A DNA stretch of 64,000 nt from Spongilla lacustris (GCA_949361645.1 OX442426.1:434001-498000), one strand, 5' to 3'. Shown: positions 1-10,007, numbered from the stretch's first letter. Numbers and translations are program-made. Notes: generated from the letters alone by a model not told the origin.

Positions 1-13
1 GCGAGACTCGGGC

Positions 14-150
14 GCGCTTCAGCCTGATAATCATCATACCACATGTAATGCCCTCTGACTAGGTGTTACATCAGCTGGTAAAAGCATGACCTGTTGCAGG
101 GTTTCAGACTTATCTAATAGCAAGAGGGACCCCCTCCCCCCTGGGAGGCA
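14..150. repeat. Dispersed repeat shared with 60.02-60.16 kb
   Basis: This stretch is nearly identical to 60024-60160, including the segment on catacca/catgtaatgccctctgac and the run of C after position 128. It links the left edge of the window with the ankyrin-exon region near the right edge, so the two edges probably derive from related units. No coding content is seen. Confidence 0.7.
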
Positions 151-253
151 TATCCCTCCTCCCACCCTTGCCTATCACTTTAACAGATCCACCCCTGTGC
201 ACCTCCCACTATCCCTCACACATATCACCCTATCATCCCATCACCAGTCTCAC

Positions 254-352
254 CCAATCTAAAGCTTCACTGTTCACCCCCTTGTCCAGCAGTGCAATGA
301 CTTCTTCTGTCCTTCCCTCTTCTGCTGCTCTTATGAGCTGCTTTTCTAATGC
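254..352 (-). CDS. Ankyrin-repeat exon of a separate ankyrin/ROCO-type gene
   Basis: Exactly 99 bp (33 codons, phase 0) flanked by an AG acceptor (ctctgcag) and a GTGAG donor. The product begins ALEKQLIRAAEEGR and continues with EEVIALLDKGV, an ankyrin helix pair of the kind seen in first or capping repeats. The 99-bp phase-0 format matches the ankyrin exons at 52.9-63.5 kb, suggesting a second family member that runs off the left edge. Its upstream exon was not found. It could be any ankyrin gene; the ROCO assignment is inference. Confidence 0.6.
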
Positions 353-379
353 CTGCAGAGATGGAACAGTACGTAAGGT

Positions 380-900
380 AGAGCTGTTGTCGATCAGTGG
401 TGGCCACACCTCCTACGACACTGGTATGACGTACCACGCATGCACAAACTTATACCACAGGCCGGGCTGGAGTGGTTGCGTTGCATTGTACATAGGCATT
501 GTACACATAGGTGAGGTTTTCATGTATTAGTAGGTAACTAAGCCGTTTCTAGCGGCACGGGATGACGCACGTACGATTACAGCTGGCCCACCATACTACG
601 TTTTAAGACCACGTACCTCTTTGATGGACGCCATTGTCTTCCCGGCCCAAATTAGGACTTCGAACGTGCACGCATGCGTGCGCTAATTATATCACCAAAT
701 GCATGCAACTGGTGACTGGATGTAGTACAGCCAGCCATGATTCCTATTGAGGTAATCCAGTTACTAATCACGTTATTATCCATAGATCATTCTTACAGCA
801 AGGGAGCTCCCATCGGGGTCTGGGGCGCGGGGCCCTAGCAACTTTAGAATCATAGCATAATTGCGTAGTAACATGCTAATACTACAAAAATTACTTGCCC
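380..900. other. Intergenic or intronic stretch, nothing recognised
   Basis: Several short ORFs occur here, none with recognisable protein content. The block is not obviously repeated elsewhere in the window. Confidence 0.5.
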
Positions 901-904
901 ATAA

Positions 905-1139
905 ACCCTAGTCTATATACCATACTCCTCTTAAACTGTTGGATGGAGTTATAACCGTAGTCTATATACCATACATGTACTCCTCCTAAACTGTTGGATG
1001 GAGTTATAACCCTAGTCTATATACCATACTCCTCCTAAACTGTTGGATGGAGTTATAACCATAGTCTATATACCATACTCCTCCTAAACTGTTGGATGGA
1101 GTTATAACCCTAGTCTATATGCCATACTCCTCCTAAACT
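905..1139. repeat. Tandem repeat, about 49 bp, 5 copies
   Basis: Five copies of a unit built on tagtctatataccatactcc followed by taaactgttggatggagtt. The second copy carries an extra acatgt insertion. The array lies 3-prime of MTOR copy 1. Confidence 0.85.
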
Positions 1140-1601
1140 CATTGCTCCCATCTTCCCAATAGCACAAAGTTACATCCATTTACATGTATGTGTGTACGTG
1201 CTATCACAGAAATTGGACTTTGAAATGTAATATGCCCTTGGCACCCAAAGGGTTAAAGTCATGTGTCATAACTTCAACTAACTAAGCTAAGGAATAAAAA
1301 TGTCTCTGGCTGAGAAATTACTTCATGGTTCATTAAAGGTGTTCAGAACACATGCTGATGCTTCAAGTGATGTCTCAAGCTTGTAGTGCAAGCCACCACC
1401 CAGGGTCCATCAAGGTGGTGTTTGGGAAGGGCAAGGAACTGCAAGCCATGCACACTTCTAGCACAAGTTCCCTTAGTAGGGCTGGCTTCTTATTCGTTGA
1501 TGAGGGAACACCATTTAATGTTAGAACACAGACACACACATACCACAAAAGGCATACTCCTGTAGAAATTGTACTATAGGCAAAAAAGGTCCATCTTCCC
1601 T
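1140..1601. other. 3-prime flank of MTOR copy 1
   Basis: The stretch following the FATC stop on the minus strand. A possible poly(A) signal ATTAAA (minus strand) sits at 1514-1519, about 85 nt past the stop. Short ORFs on both strands have no recognisable content. Confidence 0.4.
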
Positions 1602-1726
1602 TTACCAGAATGGGCACCACCCAATGTAACATTGGCACAGGTTCTCATGACTGGTGGCTTGCTCTATAAGCAGCTGGACCTGCCTGTCCACATCCAGGTT
1701 AGGCTTCTCTCTAGGGAAGTCATTAC
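1602..1726 (-). CDS. MTOR: MTOR copy 1 last exon: FATC domain
   Basis: The acceptor acag precedes gtaatgac. The product [20 protein letters not shown] leads into [20 protein letters not shown] and a TAA stop at 1602-1604. The FATC is about 33 residues and carries both cysteines and the terminal tryptophan typical of TOR, which is required for kinase activity in known family members. Confidence 0.95.
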
Positions 1727-1774
1727 CTGTGTGTGTGTGTGTTACATATGATGAGTTAATCATAACTAGTAATA

Positions 1775-2091
1775 ACAGGTGGCCTTGACCCGCTTATGTA
1801 GGCACAGGTGACCATGACACCCTTATGTAGGCACAGGTGGCCATGACACCCTTATGTAGGCACAGGTGGCCATGACACCCTTATGGAGACACAGGTGGCC
1901 ATGACACCATTATGTAGGAACAGGTGGCCATGACACCCTTATAGAGACACAGGTGGCCATGACACCCTTATGTAGACACAGGTGACCATGACACCCTTAT
2001 GTAGGCACAGGTGACCATGACACCCTTATGTAGGCACACACAGGTGGCCATGACACCCTTATGGAGGCACAGGTGGCCATGACACCCTTAC
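1775..2091. repeat. 29-bp minisatellite in MTOR copy 1 intron
   Basis: About 11 copies of a unit built on caggtggccatgacaccctt plus atgtaggca. It abuts the donor of the next exon at 2092, so the array fills the last intron. Copy 2 carries a shorter version at 12935-13101. Confidence 0.9.
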
Positions 2092-2217
2092 CAGTCAGCT
2101 TCTCTCTCACTCGGCGTGTGATCTGCAAAGCCTTCTTGCTGACCTCCTCAGGTTCACGATCTGTTGAGAGGGGAGCAAGGGTTGAAGAGAGTAGACGTTC
2201 CCATGATAACATACCTT
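2092..2217 (-). CDS. MTOR: MTOR copy 1 exon: region before FATC
   Basis: 126 bp between acceptor acacag and donor GTAAGG. It contains EEVSKKALQITRRVREKLTG, matching the KKAIQI..RVRDKLTG segment upstream of FATC. The linker before it is shorter than in vertebrate MTOR. Phase 1 at both ends fits its neighbours. Confidence 0.9.
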
Positions 2218-2469
2218 CTGTGTGTCCCCCAGGTCTGCTGGGTGAGGCTGTGCAAAGGAAGGAGGGAGAATGGATGAGAGAGAAAAGGAGGGGCATATAA
2301 CATACATACATGGAATATTTCATAACATTTAATAACATACATGGAGGAACAGGTTCAGCGGCAGGTCCAGTTTTCCTCACTTCACCTCGTCCCTTAGGTT
2401 TTGCATGTTCTAAAAATAGTAACATGATGACACAAGCCACAATTCATTTACAATAGCATGCATGGTCAT

Positions 2470-2494
2470 GCCCCCCCCCCCCCCCCCCCCCCCC
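2470..2494. repeat. Poly-C homopolymer run
   Basis: An uninterrupted C run of about 25 nt. The copy 2 counterpart at about 14801-14818 is shorter. Such runs recur at 28163, 45130 (as G), 45880 (as G) and 50090 (as G) and are error-prone in assemblies. Confidence 0.8.
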
Positions 2495-2661
2495 AAATTA
2501 TACAGGAATTTATTCCCATATCACCTACATCACCCATGCCGTTAACCCAACATGATGAGTGTAAATAGAAACATTGATATTTTATGATCAGACAAGCACT
2601 ATATTAAATCACATGACTAGTACTTATGATGACCACCAAATCATCTAGTACTAATGGTTAC

Positions 2662-2797
2662 CATCTATCAGCCTCCAGTTGAGCAAGGGATCGTACACAA
2701 AGGCCTCCAACACTGCCATGACACTGTCCTTGTTCTCTCTCAGGAGACTCATCACACTGTTGCATGTGCGCCGAAAGTTCCCCTCAATCCCTGTAAC
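2662..2797 (-). CDS. MTOR: MTOR copy 1 exon: kinase C-lobe end
   Basis: 136 bp, acceptor cccag, donor GTAACC. The product [20 protein letters not shown] continues with [20 protein letters not shown], the end of the TOR kinase C-lobe. The copy 2 counterpart is 15013-15148. Confidence 0.95.
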
Positions 2798-2857
2798 CTG
2801 GGAGATGGGTGTGTGCACGTGTGAGATAATGGGCTCCTGGTACGAGTTCTACACCCT

Positions 2858-3345
2858 GTAGGGTCTACACCCAGGGTCTACACCTAGGGTCTACACCCAG
2901 GGTCTACACCTAGGGTCTACACCTGGGGTCTACACCCAGGGTCTACACCTAGGGTCTACACCTAGGGTCTACACTTAGGGTCTACACCCAGGGTCTACAC
3001 CCAGGGTCTACACCTGGGGTCTATACCTGGGGTCTACACCCAGGGTCTACACCTGGGGTCTATACCTGGGGTCTACACCTGGGGTCTACACCTGGGGTCT
3101 ACACCTAGGGTCTACACCCAGGGTCTACACCTAGGGTCTACACCTAGGGTCTACACCCGGGGGTCTACACCCAGGGTCTACACCTAGGGTCTACACCTGG
3201 GGTCTACACCTAGGGTCTATACCTAGGGTCTACACCCAGGGTCTACACCTAGGGTCTACACCTAGGGTCTGCACCCAGGGTCTACACCCAGGGTCTATGG
3301 GTCTACACCCTGTAGGGTCTATGGGCCTACACCTAGGGTCTCATG
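2858..3345. repeat. 15-bp minisatellite in MTOR copy 1 intron
   Basis: Tandem ggtctacacctaggg units with cccaggg and ctgggg variants, about 30 copies. Copy 2 has an expanded version (15193-16060) and a scrap at 16926-16990. Confidence 0.95.
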
Positions 3346-3380
3346 TTCCCCTTCCACCTTCACAATGTGCACACGCCCAC

Positions 3381-3528
3381 CTCCATAGCATTGACCAACA
3401 TTCTGGTCAGACGGAAGGGTATCTTTTCAGGGAACTTCTCCCTCGTCATGGCAACCTCAAAGCAGTCCCCAAAGTCAATGTGCAGAATGCGTCCAGTGCG
3501 TCGATCCAACATCAGGTTAGAGGGGTGC
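3381..3528 (-). CDS. MTOR: MTOR copy 1 exon: catalytic loop and DFG
   Basis: 148 bp. [29 protein letters not shown] and [10 protein letters not shown] give the catalytic loop Asn and the Mg-binding DFG aspartate of the PIKK kinase fold. The acceptor splits the Arg codon of GDR with the previous exon. Confidence 0.97.
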
Positions 3529-3829
3529 CTAGAGGTGGGCATTAATTAGACCACAAGCACTGACATGAAACCATTTGCATATAATAATAATTTTACATTT
3601 GCAACTGAACAATCGATATTCAATTATGGGACCTCTTATGCAATCATGCTGTTATAGTTTGCTTTATGAACAAGTAATTTCAAATTATGCTTTGGTGCAG
3701 GATATTAGCCTCATCACAGGGGAGGACATAACCAGAGCGCAAACTTCTCAACAATAGTGATCCCATAACCTGGTGCCTATACCAGGTGTTCCCATAATCT
3801 AATACTGAAGATGCAACTTAGTGGTTGTA

Positions 3830-4233
3830 ATGTACCTGTACGTGTGTACAGCTGTAATGTACACGTGTACAGCTGTAATGTACATGTGTACAGCTGTAAT
3901 GTACATGTGTACAGCAGTAATGTACATGTGTACAGCAGTAATGTACATGTGTACAGCTGTAATGTACATGTGTACAGCAGTAATGTACATGTGTACAGCT
4001 GTAATGTACATGTGTACAGCAGTAATGTACATGTGTACAGCTGTAATGTACATGTGTACAGCAGTAATGTACTGTGTACAGCTGTAATGTACATGTGTAC
4101 AGCTGTAATGTACATGTGTACAGCAGTAATGTACATGTGTACAGCTGTAATGTACATGTGTACAGCAGTAATGTACATGTGTACAGCTGTAATGTACATG
4201 TGTACTGCTGTAATGTATATGTGTACAGCTGTA
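3830..4233. repeat. 21-bp minisatellite (tgtaatgtacatgtgtacagc)
   Basis: About 19 copies of a 21-bp unit whose core tgtacatgtgtaca is close to palindromic. The period is a multiple of three and no frame holds stops, so long spurious ORFs appear on both strands. The array lies within an intron of MTOR copy 1. Confidence 0.95.
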
Positions 4234-4296
4234 ATGACATGTGTGCTGACATGCACCATTCACTACTCACCCACACTCACCACACACACAGCTTAC

Positions 4297-4379
4297 CTAT
4301 CACCCAGCCCCAATATGTACCCGACCATGGACATCACTGCAAGGGACCTTGTGTAGTTGGTACGCCGATCAAACCACAC
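4297..4379 (-). CDS. MTOR: MTOR copy 1 exon: kinase, VWFDRRTNY to LGDR
   Basis: 83 bp with acceptor ctgtag and donor GTAAGC. The product [20 protein letters not shown] ending in YILGLGD carries the catalytic aspartate. It is present twice in copy 2 (16490-16572 and 18010-18092). Confidence 0.97.
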
Positions 4380-4431
4380 CTACAGCAGAGGTACACATCA
4401 CCCTCCTCCCCCTTCCTGCAGAGGCACATAC

Positions 4432-4557
4432 CTCTGAAGAAGGACTCTTCAGCCACAGCACCCTGGCTAGGTCATCTCCACTGGTGGTGCTCTCAATGGC
4501 ATGTTCAAACACCTCCACCTTCTGAAGCAGCATCAGGTGATCATAATCAGGGGAGGT
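4432..4557 (-). CDS. MTOR: MTOR copy 1 exon: kinase mid-domain
   Basis: 126 bp encoding [20 protein letters not shown] and [15 protein letters not shown], with acceptor ccccag and donor GTATGT. It aligns with the segment upstream of VWFDRRTNY in TOR. Confidence 0.95.
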
Positions 4558-4765
4558 CTGGGGAAGAGGTGGGGCAGATGTAATTAGTTGCCATGCAGAC
4601 AACATGGGCCTAAATGGACCACAGTGATGATAACAAGGGCCATATCTCCCCTCCATTGTTTATTTGTCAAACACAAGGCAAGCTACATGTAGCAAAATGC
4701 AAGTGAAACATCTCATCCCCAGCCCCTTGGAGGGGTGTGGCCTGCAGGATGAGGTGTGGCCCTAC

Positions 4766-4913
4766 CTGCAGCATGAGGCGATGTTCAATGTTCAGCATAA
4801 TCTTCTTCTTCTCTCTGTAGTCCCTGATCAGGGAGTGGATGGTGTCACAGTGGGGCACCCAGCCAATCAGCCCAGAGTTAGGGGACAGTGGGATCACAGA
4901 GTAACGCTGAATA
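4766..4913 (-). CDS. MTOR: MTOR copy 1 exon: kinase, SIQRY to IEHR
   Basis: 148 bp encoding [39 protein letters not shown] and [10 protein letters not shown], a highly conserved hinge and helix region of TOR. Confidence 0.95.
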
Positions 4914-4951
4914 CTGAGAGGTCTCCCTAGCAACCCTCCCCCTCCCCTAAC

Positions 4952-5087
4952 CTCAGATGTCTCTTCAATGTCTCTGGGTCATTTGAAAGAAGTGTGTTCA
5001 CCAGCCCAAACAGCTGCATGACACGCTCATCCTGTCTAAGATCCTCATGTCCTTTGAGGTGGAACATGTAGTCCGAACCATTGCTTC
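4952..5087 (-). CDS. MTOR: MTOR copy 1 exon: ATP-binding lysine
   Basis: 136 bp encoding [20 protein letters not shown] and [20 protein letters not shown]. The lysine of LKGHED is the ATP-anchoring residue in TOR. Confidence 0.96.
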
Positions 5088-5213
5088 CTGTGGGTGTGGC
5101 CATGACATGTGCAGGTATGTGATTAAAGTGTAATTCTGACCTCCCCCTCACCAACCAATGACCTCCATCATCACATGACCACCCCCTCATCACATGACAC
5201 CCTCATCACCCAC

Positions 5214-5388
5214 CATGAATGACCAGCTTGCGAGGTCTTTGTTTTGAGGTGATCACGTTCAGAGTGTGTGATACACTTCTTATCTTCACAATGTCCTGGT
5301 TTGGTTCATAGGTCCCAGGTACAGCCAACTCAAGGTCCTTGTAGGCCAACAGCTTGGGAGACACATACTGCAGCTCCAGGGTAGTGAG
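5214..5388 (-). CDS. MTOR: MTOR copy 1 exon: kinase N-lobe start
   Basis: 175 bp, acceptor aaacag, donor GTGGGT. It encodes [38 protein letters not shown] and [14 protein letters not shown]. Copy 2 lost the first 33 nt and the acceptor of this exon (see 19118-19244). Confidence 0.95.
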
Positions 5389-5455
5389 CTGTTTGCAAAG
5401 ATGGCCAAGGTGTTCATATCAATGTTCATATCAGGGCCCCTCCCCCCATCCTCAC

Positions 5456-5590
5456 CTGTGGAAGTTGCTTCGATACTCGTCTGAACACATTGTAGTACAG
5501 TTCCCAGGCCTGTGTAAGGTCTCGTGCGTTGCTGGTGGACTGGTACTTCTTGCACCACTCAAAGGCCTCCAGAAGGTCATGCCCATAGGT
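5456..5590 (-). CDS. MTOR: MTOR copy 1 exon: FRB domain, second part
   Basis: 135 bp encoding [16 protein letters not shown] and [20 protein letters not shown]. The Trp and Phe that line the FKBP12-rapamycin pocket in known TOR are kept. Confidence 0.95.
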
Positions 5591-5697
5591 CTGGGGAGGA
5601 GAGGAGGAAAAGAGGTGAGGGATAATCTCTGGATTCCCCACCCTGGTAAGCACAGACAACTCTGGTACCCACATAGTTACTCCAGATATCCACTAAC

Positions 5698-5806
5698 ATG
5701 GTTAAAGGAGCTTTCCTTGAGTGTCTCAGGTCCCTTGTCCATCCTTATGTGCAGAGGTTCCAGCACCTTCAGCATACCTGGGATGTTGTGCTCACCAAAG
5801 TACAGT
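5698..5806 (-). CDS. MTOR: MTOR copy 1 exon: FRB domain, first part
   Basis: 109 bp. The acceptor ccactag splits the Arg codon of ASRLYFGEH. It encodes IPGMLKVLEPLHIRMDKGPE and LKESSFNH. In copy 2 the Gly of YFGE is Cys. Confidence 0.93.
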
Positions 5807-5810
5807 CTAG

Positions 5811-5969
5811 TGGAGAAGGGGGAGGAGGAGGGAGGGGAGGGGAAGGAGGGGGAGGGGAGGGGGAGGAGGAGAGAGGAGGAGAGAGGGGAAGGAGGAGAGA
5901 GGGGAGGAGGGGGAGGAGGAGAGAGGGGAGGAGGGGGAGGAGGGGAGAGGAGGAGAGAGGGGAGGAGGG
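5811..5969. repeat. Purine-rich (gaggagagaggggag) repeat
   Basis: A G/A-only stretch just upstream of the exon at 5698-5806, so on the transcribed strand it provides a C/T-rich tract before the acceptor. The copy 2 version is 19665-19818. It produces spurious Gly/Glu/Arg ORFs. Confidence 0.9.
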
Positions 5970-6061
5970 GATGGAATACATGTACATCATATCCATCTCA
6001 ATGTACCACACGTAAATGTAATTGTAAACCACATCCTCTTTCTACCCTCCTCCTCCCTTAC

Positions 6062-6258
6062 CTGGAGGCATCCTCCAGTCCCTCATGCCACTGCTCATGC
6101 CAGAGTATGGCCACACGAATCAGCTCCTCGGACACCATGACAGCCTGCTGGACCAGGGCACTGCTGTGCTCACACATGTTCTGCAAGATGGTCTCTGCTG
6201 CCTCCTTACGAGTAGTGCTCTGACTCTTGGAGGCCACCGTAAGAGGGTAGATGAGGGC
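6062..6258 (-). CDS. MTOR: MTOR copy 1 exon: end of FAT and start of FRB
   Basis: 197 bp encoding [38 protein letters not shown] and [20 protein letters not shown]. This leads into the FRB helix bundle. Confidence 0.96.
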
Positions 6259-6720
6259 CTGGGGAGGAGGCAAAAACACACATGTACATAATATTGTGCA
6301 ATACATATGTATGTATACCGGGTGTCCACAAATGAACGCAACACCAATAACTAAATATTAAAGTTAATTATCCATTTGATTTTATTAAACATACCTTACA
6401 GTTGTTAGGCAACTACTAGCTAGCAATTCAATTAGATTTAAATTATTTTAAGCGGTTAAGTGATTATATCAAAACCCTCATAAATCAAAATATTTGATCA
6501 TCAAAATCAATTAAGATTAAGGTTAGAGATAATTGATTTTAATAACCATTGATAAGTAATGCAAGATCATAATATGCAGGGGAACAGCATTGATTTCAAG
6601 TTACTGAGTTCATCAGTAAGTTATTACCATTTAAGATCATAATTTGCTTATAAGTTATTAAGGTTGAAGCTGCTAAGGTATAACTAATTTTAATCACCAC
6701 TACTGATTAGTAAATTATTA
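6259..6720. other. AT-rich intron stretch before retroelement relic
   Basis: AT-rich sequence beginning with a gggtgtccacaaatgaacgc motif at 6320. Copy 2 keeps it at 20105-20560 with small indels. It may be upstream sequence of the relic at 6721-7625, but no reverse transcriptase is readable. Confidence 0.4.
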
Positions 6721-7625
6721 AATGAATTAAAGCAGGCTTCCTTATCTGCAGTCCTTGAAGACCTAGACCAAGCAGCCCTTTGGGAGGCTTCTCCACCTAC
6801 TACCAGATCAAGGCTTTTGGCTGTAACTGCCCCAGGAGCTTCTGATTGGTTAAAGGTAACTCCATCCCCTGGTCTGGGTCTGCAGCTGTCCCCAGATGAA
6901 GCCCAAGTTCTGATCAAATGGTGGCTGGGCCTCCCACTCTTTGAAGATGGTGCCACTTGCCGACCTCAGGAGCCCCTGGATAAGCTAGGTCATCACGCCA
7001 CCACTTGTAAAAGAGGACCACATGTTTGCCGCCATCACAATGTTTTAAGAGATGTGTTATTTGAATTTTTCAGTCGGGCTCTGCTTTCTCCTGAGCTTGA
7101 GAAGGGAAGTGGCATGGACCATTCGCATTCCCAAACCCGTCCAGCAGATATCCTGGTTCCATCGTGGTCCATTGGAAAACCTGCTGCCTGTGATGTCACA
7201 GTTGTGAATCCGCTCAACCCAAGTTTGATTCTGGGAGCGAGCACAACTGTGGGTTACTCGGCAGCAGAGAAAGAAGTGGTCAAAATGACTAAGAATGGCC
7301 CGAAGTGTGCAGAACTTGGGTGGGAGTGCATCCCCCTGGCTGTAGAGACATATGGTGGTTGGGGAGAGAAGGCCCAGGAAATGTTCAACCGGATCAGCAG
7401 GAGGTTGGCAGTCCTCCAGTGAAGCCGGGGTGAAGCAGGACATGTATGGGAGACTAAGCCTGACCTTGGTGAGGGAGAACGCTAAGACAATCCTGGCAAG
7501 ATCCAGCTGGCCTGTTAGCTGAACCCTTGTGTGTTATAATGTGTTAGTATGAAGTTGTATACATTTCTAAGCATTATGTTACGTGTATTGACATAATCAA
7601 TAAACTGTTAATAATTGTTAAAAAA
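6721..7625 (+). mobile_element. 5-prime-truncated non-LTR-type retroelement tail (relic A1)
   Basis: The ORF at 6817-7422 encodes a segment with HHATTC (the half of a zinc finger that remains), [21 protein letters not shown] and CDVTVVNPLNPS, then CIPLAVETYGGWGEKAQEMF. The pattern E...RPAD...DVTV resembles a PD-(D/E)XK nuclease fold found behind reverse transcriptases in many marine invertebrate elements; that reading is inference. An AATAAA at about 7600 and a short A run at 7620 mark a 3-prime end. The CPLCG half of the finger, kept in relic A2, is lost here. Confidence 0.65.
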
Positions 7626-7739
7626 AATGAAGTAGGAAACAGAGTTTTGTAGTGGCGACTTATTTACCAAGTTCACTAAAATTTTAGAGGTCTTTTAGCA
7701 TTTTCAAGTCTGATTATTTGTTTTGAATATTAACTAGTA

Positions 7740-8290
7740 AAAAACACCAATGGAATTTCATCTTTTTCAAACTTCCATCAAGGTTTATCTGCTGTTTATA
7801 AATCTCGCATTTTATCTTTTGAACTATTAATTTTAACAATGTGGTTCGTATTTGCCTACCTTAACATTTACATTCAATAGAGTGATAATTCCATTAAAGA
7901 ATTATATTCATTTCAAAGCATTGCGTTCATTTGTGAACACCTGGCACATGTATGGAATTTCATCTTTTTCAAACTTCCATCAAGGTTTATCTGCTGTTTA
8001 TAAATCTCGCATTTTATCTTTGAACTATTAATTTTAACAATGTGGTTCGTATTTGCCTACCTTAACATTTACATTCAATTGAGTGATAATTCCATTAAAG
8101 AATTATATTCATTTCAAAGCGTTGCGTTCATTTGTGAACACCTGGTACATGTATACATACCAGGTGTATGATTGTACACAATACATAAATTGGCAAAATA
8201 CACAAATGTACACATTTATATTGTAACTTAGATTACAATGTAACATATACATACACTGTACATGTACTCGAAATCACACTGGGCACACCT
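7740..8290. repeat. Internal direct duplication, about 200 bp
   Basis: The segment from tggaatttcatctttttcaa to gttcatttgtgaacacctgg occurs at 7751-7945 and again at 7953-8145. Copy 2 at 21611-21795 has a single version, so this duplication arose after the segmental duplication or was lost in copy 2. Confidence 0.8.
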
Positions 8291-8333
8291 CACACTGGTC
8301 CCCTCACACTGGGCACACCTCACACTCCCCCAC

Positions 8334-8529
8334 CTGTGGGTGTTGCTTGCCAACGGCCGTCAGGAGGTCATGTATCAGCTTCCTCACCAGCCGACATGAG
8401 GAGTCAATACGAGCGATGAGCTGTGGTATGACCTGCAGCCAGGTGTCAATGTCCACTGTCTTCAGACCTCCTGCCAATGTCTCATACACCTCTGAAAGGT
8501 AGCCATAGTCGAACCACACTGTTAGCAGC
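8334..8529 (-). CDS. MTOR: MTOR copy 1 exon: FAT domain
   Basis: 196 bp encoding LLTVWFDYGYLSEVYETLAG, IDTWLQVIPQLIARIDSS and LIHDLLTAVGKQHPQ, matching the conserved end of the TOR FAT domain. Confidence 0.95.
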
Positions 8530-8536
8530 CTGGGCA

Positions 8537-8538
<2 letters not shown>

Positions 8539-8562
<24 letters not shown>
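8539..8562. repeat. (TG)n microsatellite
   Basis: A short TG run just upstream of the acceptor at 8530. The copy 2 counterpart (22180-22255) is about three times longer. Confidence 0.9.
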
Positions 8563-8567
<5 letters not shown>

Positions 8568-8657
8568 AATGGATACATGGTGATTCAATTCCAACTGTCT
8601 GCAACACAAAAATCTGTTCACAACCATACCCACTGACCCAGACACCTCCCCACATAC

Positions 8658-8808
8658 CTCAGTGTGTCTTGAAGGGAGCTCTCCACAGACAGTGCAATAG
8701 ACTTGTAGAACCCCTTGACAGCAGAGCATGCATAGGACACTACTGAAGGGTCTGGATGGGCGGAGCCATCTGCCGAGTCATGTGATCTGTTCTTTCTCTG
8801 ACTGGTAC
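8658..8808 (-). CDS. MTOR: MTOR copy 1 exon: FAT domain
   Basis: 151 bp encoding TSQRKNRSHDS, then YACSAVKGFYKSIALSVESS and LQDTLR. It matches the variable Ser-rich linker followed by the FAT helix before LWFDYG. Confidence 0.9.
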
Positions 8809-8922
8809 CTACACAAATGTGCACAGACATTCCTCCTTAGTGAGACTGTACCCTCTTCTTTTCCTGGTTTCCTATAACCCCACCTTCCCCTAGACCTCAC
8901 CCCAGACCACACCCTCCCTCAC

Positions 8923-9107
8923 CAGCACCCTGTTCAAACAGGAGGAGGGCCTGGAAGTTCATGAAGGCCCAAGCGTGCCATGCCTTGTACCACCCTCTGT
9001 CCTTGGTGGTGGCCAGTTCATAGTACTGGAGTATGCTGGAGATGGTTGAGTGGGTCTGGTTCTTTTCATCAAGATGATTTCTCCAGTCACCCAGCTTGAG
9101 GTAGCAC
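8923..9107 (-). CDS. MTOR: MTOR copy 1 exon: FAT domain
   Basis: 185 bp encoding CYLKLGDWRNHLDEKNQTHS, ILQYYELATTKDRGWYKAWH and AWAFMNFQALLLFEQ, the WYKAWHAWA motif of TOR FAT. Confidence 0.96.
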
Positions 9108-9160
9108 CTGGACCAGTTGCCATGGGGATGGTAAACAGGTAGGTGTGGCATGTGCAGTAC

Positions 9161-9294
9161 CTTGCAAGCAGCTTGGCATGAGCTGGGTCCTCCACAGCCA
9201 GGGGCTTCTGGGAGGTGATGAACCTTGAGAGGTGATCAAAGGCCTCCTGCCTCTGTCCTGCCTGCCAGAGGTGCTTCATGTAGACCAGTGTTAC
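9161..9294 (-). CDS. MTOR: MTOR copy 1 exon: FAT domain
   Basis: 134 bp encoding VTLVYMKHLWQAGQRQEAFD, FITSQKPLAVEDPAHAKLLA. The donor GTACTG opens a 53-nt intron, one of the smallest in the window. Confidence 0.93.
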
Positions 9295-9464
9295 CTATGG
9301 GGAGAGGGGGGTGTGGTCAATGTGGAGGTACATGTACATGTGTGGGTGTGTGGTTATGTTATGGGATGTACCAATAATATGTATGATCCAATATATGCAC
9401 CAAGCCATGTGATGATTATACCATCCCGCATTGCCACACCCACCAACACCACCCTCCCACTGAC

Positions 9465-10007
9465 CTGAGGATACTGCAGGGAGATTGGATGTAGCTGCTC
9501 TGAGAAGCTCTGATCAGACTTCAGCAGGGACATTAAGGTCTTCCTGGAAAGGTCCATCTTTCCAGACTTGCGACAGATGGAGGCAAACTTGACCCAGGAC
9601 TTGATCTCTTCCTGCTGGGTGAGGACCATGGAGCGCACTTGGAGGATCCTCTGCCAGTTCTCCACATTGTGCTGGCATCCCTGTTGGACCAGGAGGGCGT
9701 GGTAGAAGGAACAGTCCATGGTACCCTTCGGAATACTACCAGCATACTCCTTCATCCTGTCCCATTCCCCTAGTCCCCAGGCTGCTGCCGAGGCCATCAC
9801 AGACATCTTTTGCCTGGTCTCGTCATCAACAGCCCCCCAGGAGTCCTCGGCTAGCTGGTAGAGGTGGCTCTACTTGCACATGGCACTGAGGCAGCGCATG
9901 CGGCCCAGGGTGAGGTTCATGTCATCAGGACGTAGGTACTGCTTGTTCTGGTAGGCCTTGTAGGCTGCATCCCAATCACGAAGGCTCTCATACCACTCCT
10001 CCTGAAC
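9465..10007 (-). pseudogene. MTOR: MTOR copy 1 exon: FAT domain with premature TAG and internal deletion
   Basis: 543 bp, much longer than its neighbours, reading VQEEWYESLRDWDAAYKAYQ, MNLTLGRMRCLSAMCK, then TAG at 9870-9872, then SHLYQLAEDSWGAVDDETRQ and AAAWGLGEWDRMKEYAGSIP in the same frame. Vertebrate TOR has a Trp close to the stop position, so TGG to TAG is a simple explanation. After FYHALLVQQ the text jumps to GCQHNVENWQRIL, omitting about 75 residues of the family sequence, by comparison from memory. Confidence 0.85.

Noticed and set aside
168..530. Plus ORF of 120 codons
   Set aside because: It lies antisense to the ankyrin exon at 254-352 and shows no domain.
2858..3345. Possible CRISPR-like or telomere-like array
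   Set aside because: Units are contiguous 15-mers without spacers, and the sequence does not match a known telomere repeat.
3811..4356. Long ORFs with CTAVMYM / NVHVYSC repeats
   Set aside because: 21-bp minisatellite in an MTOR intron, open on both strands.
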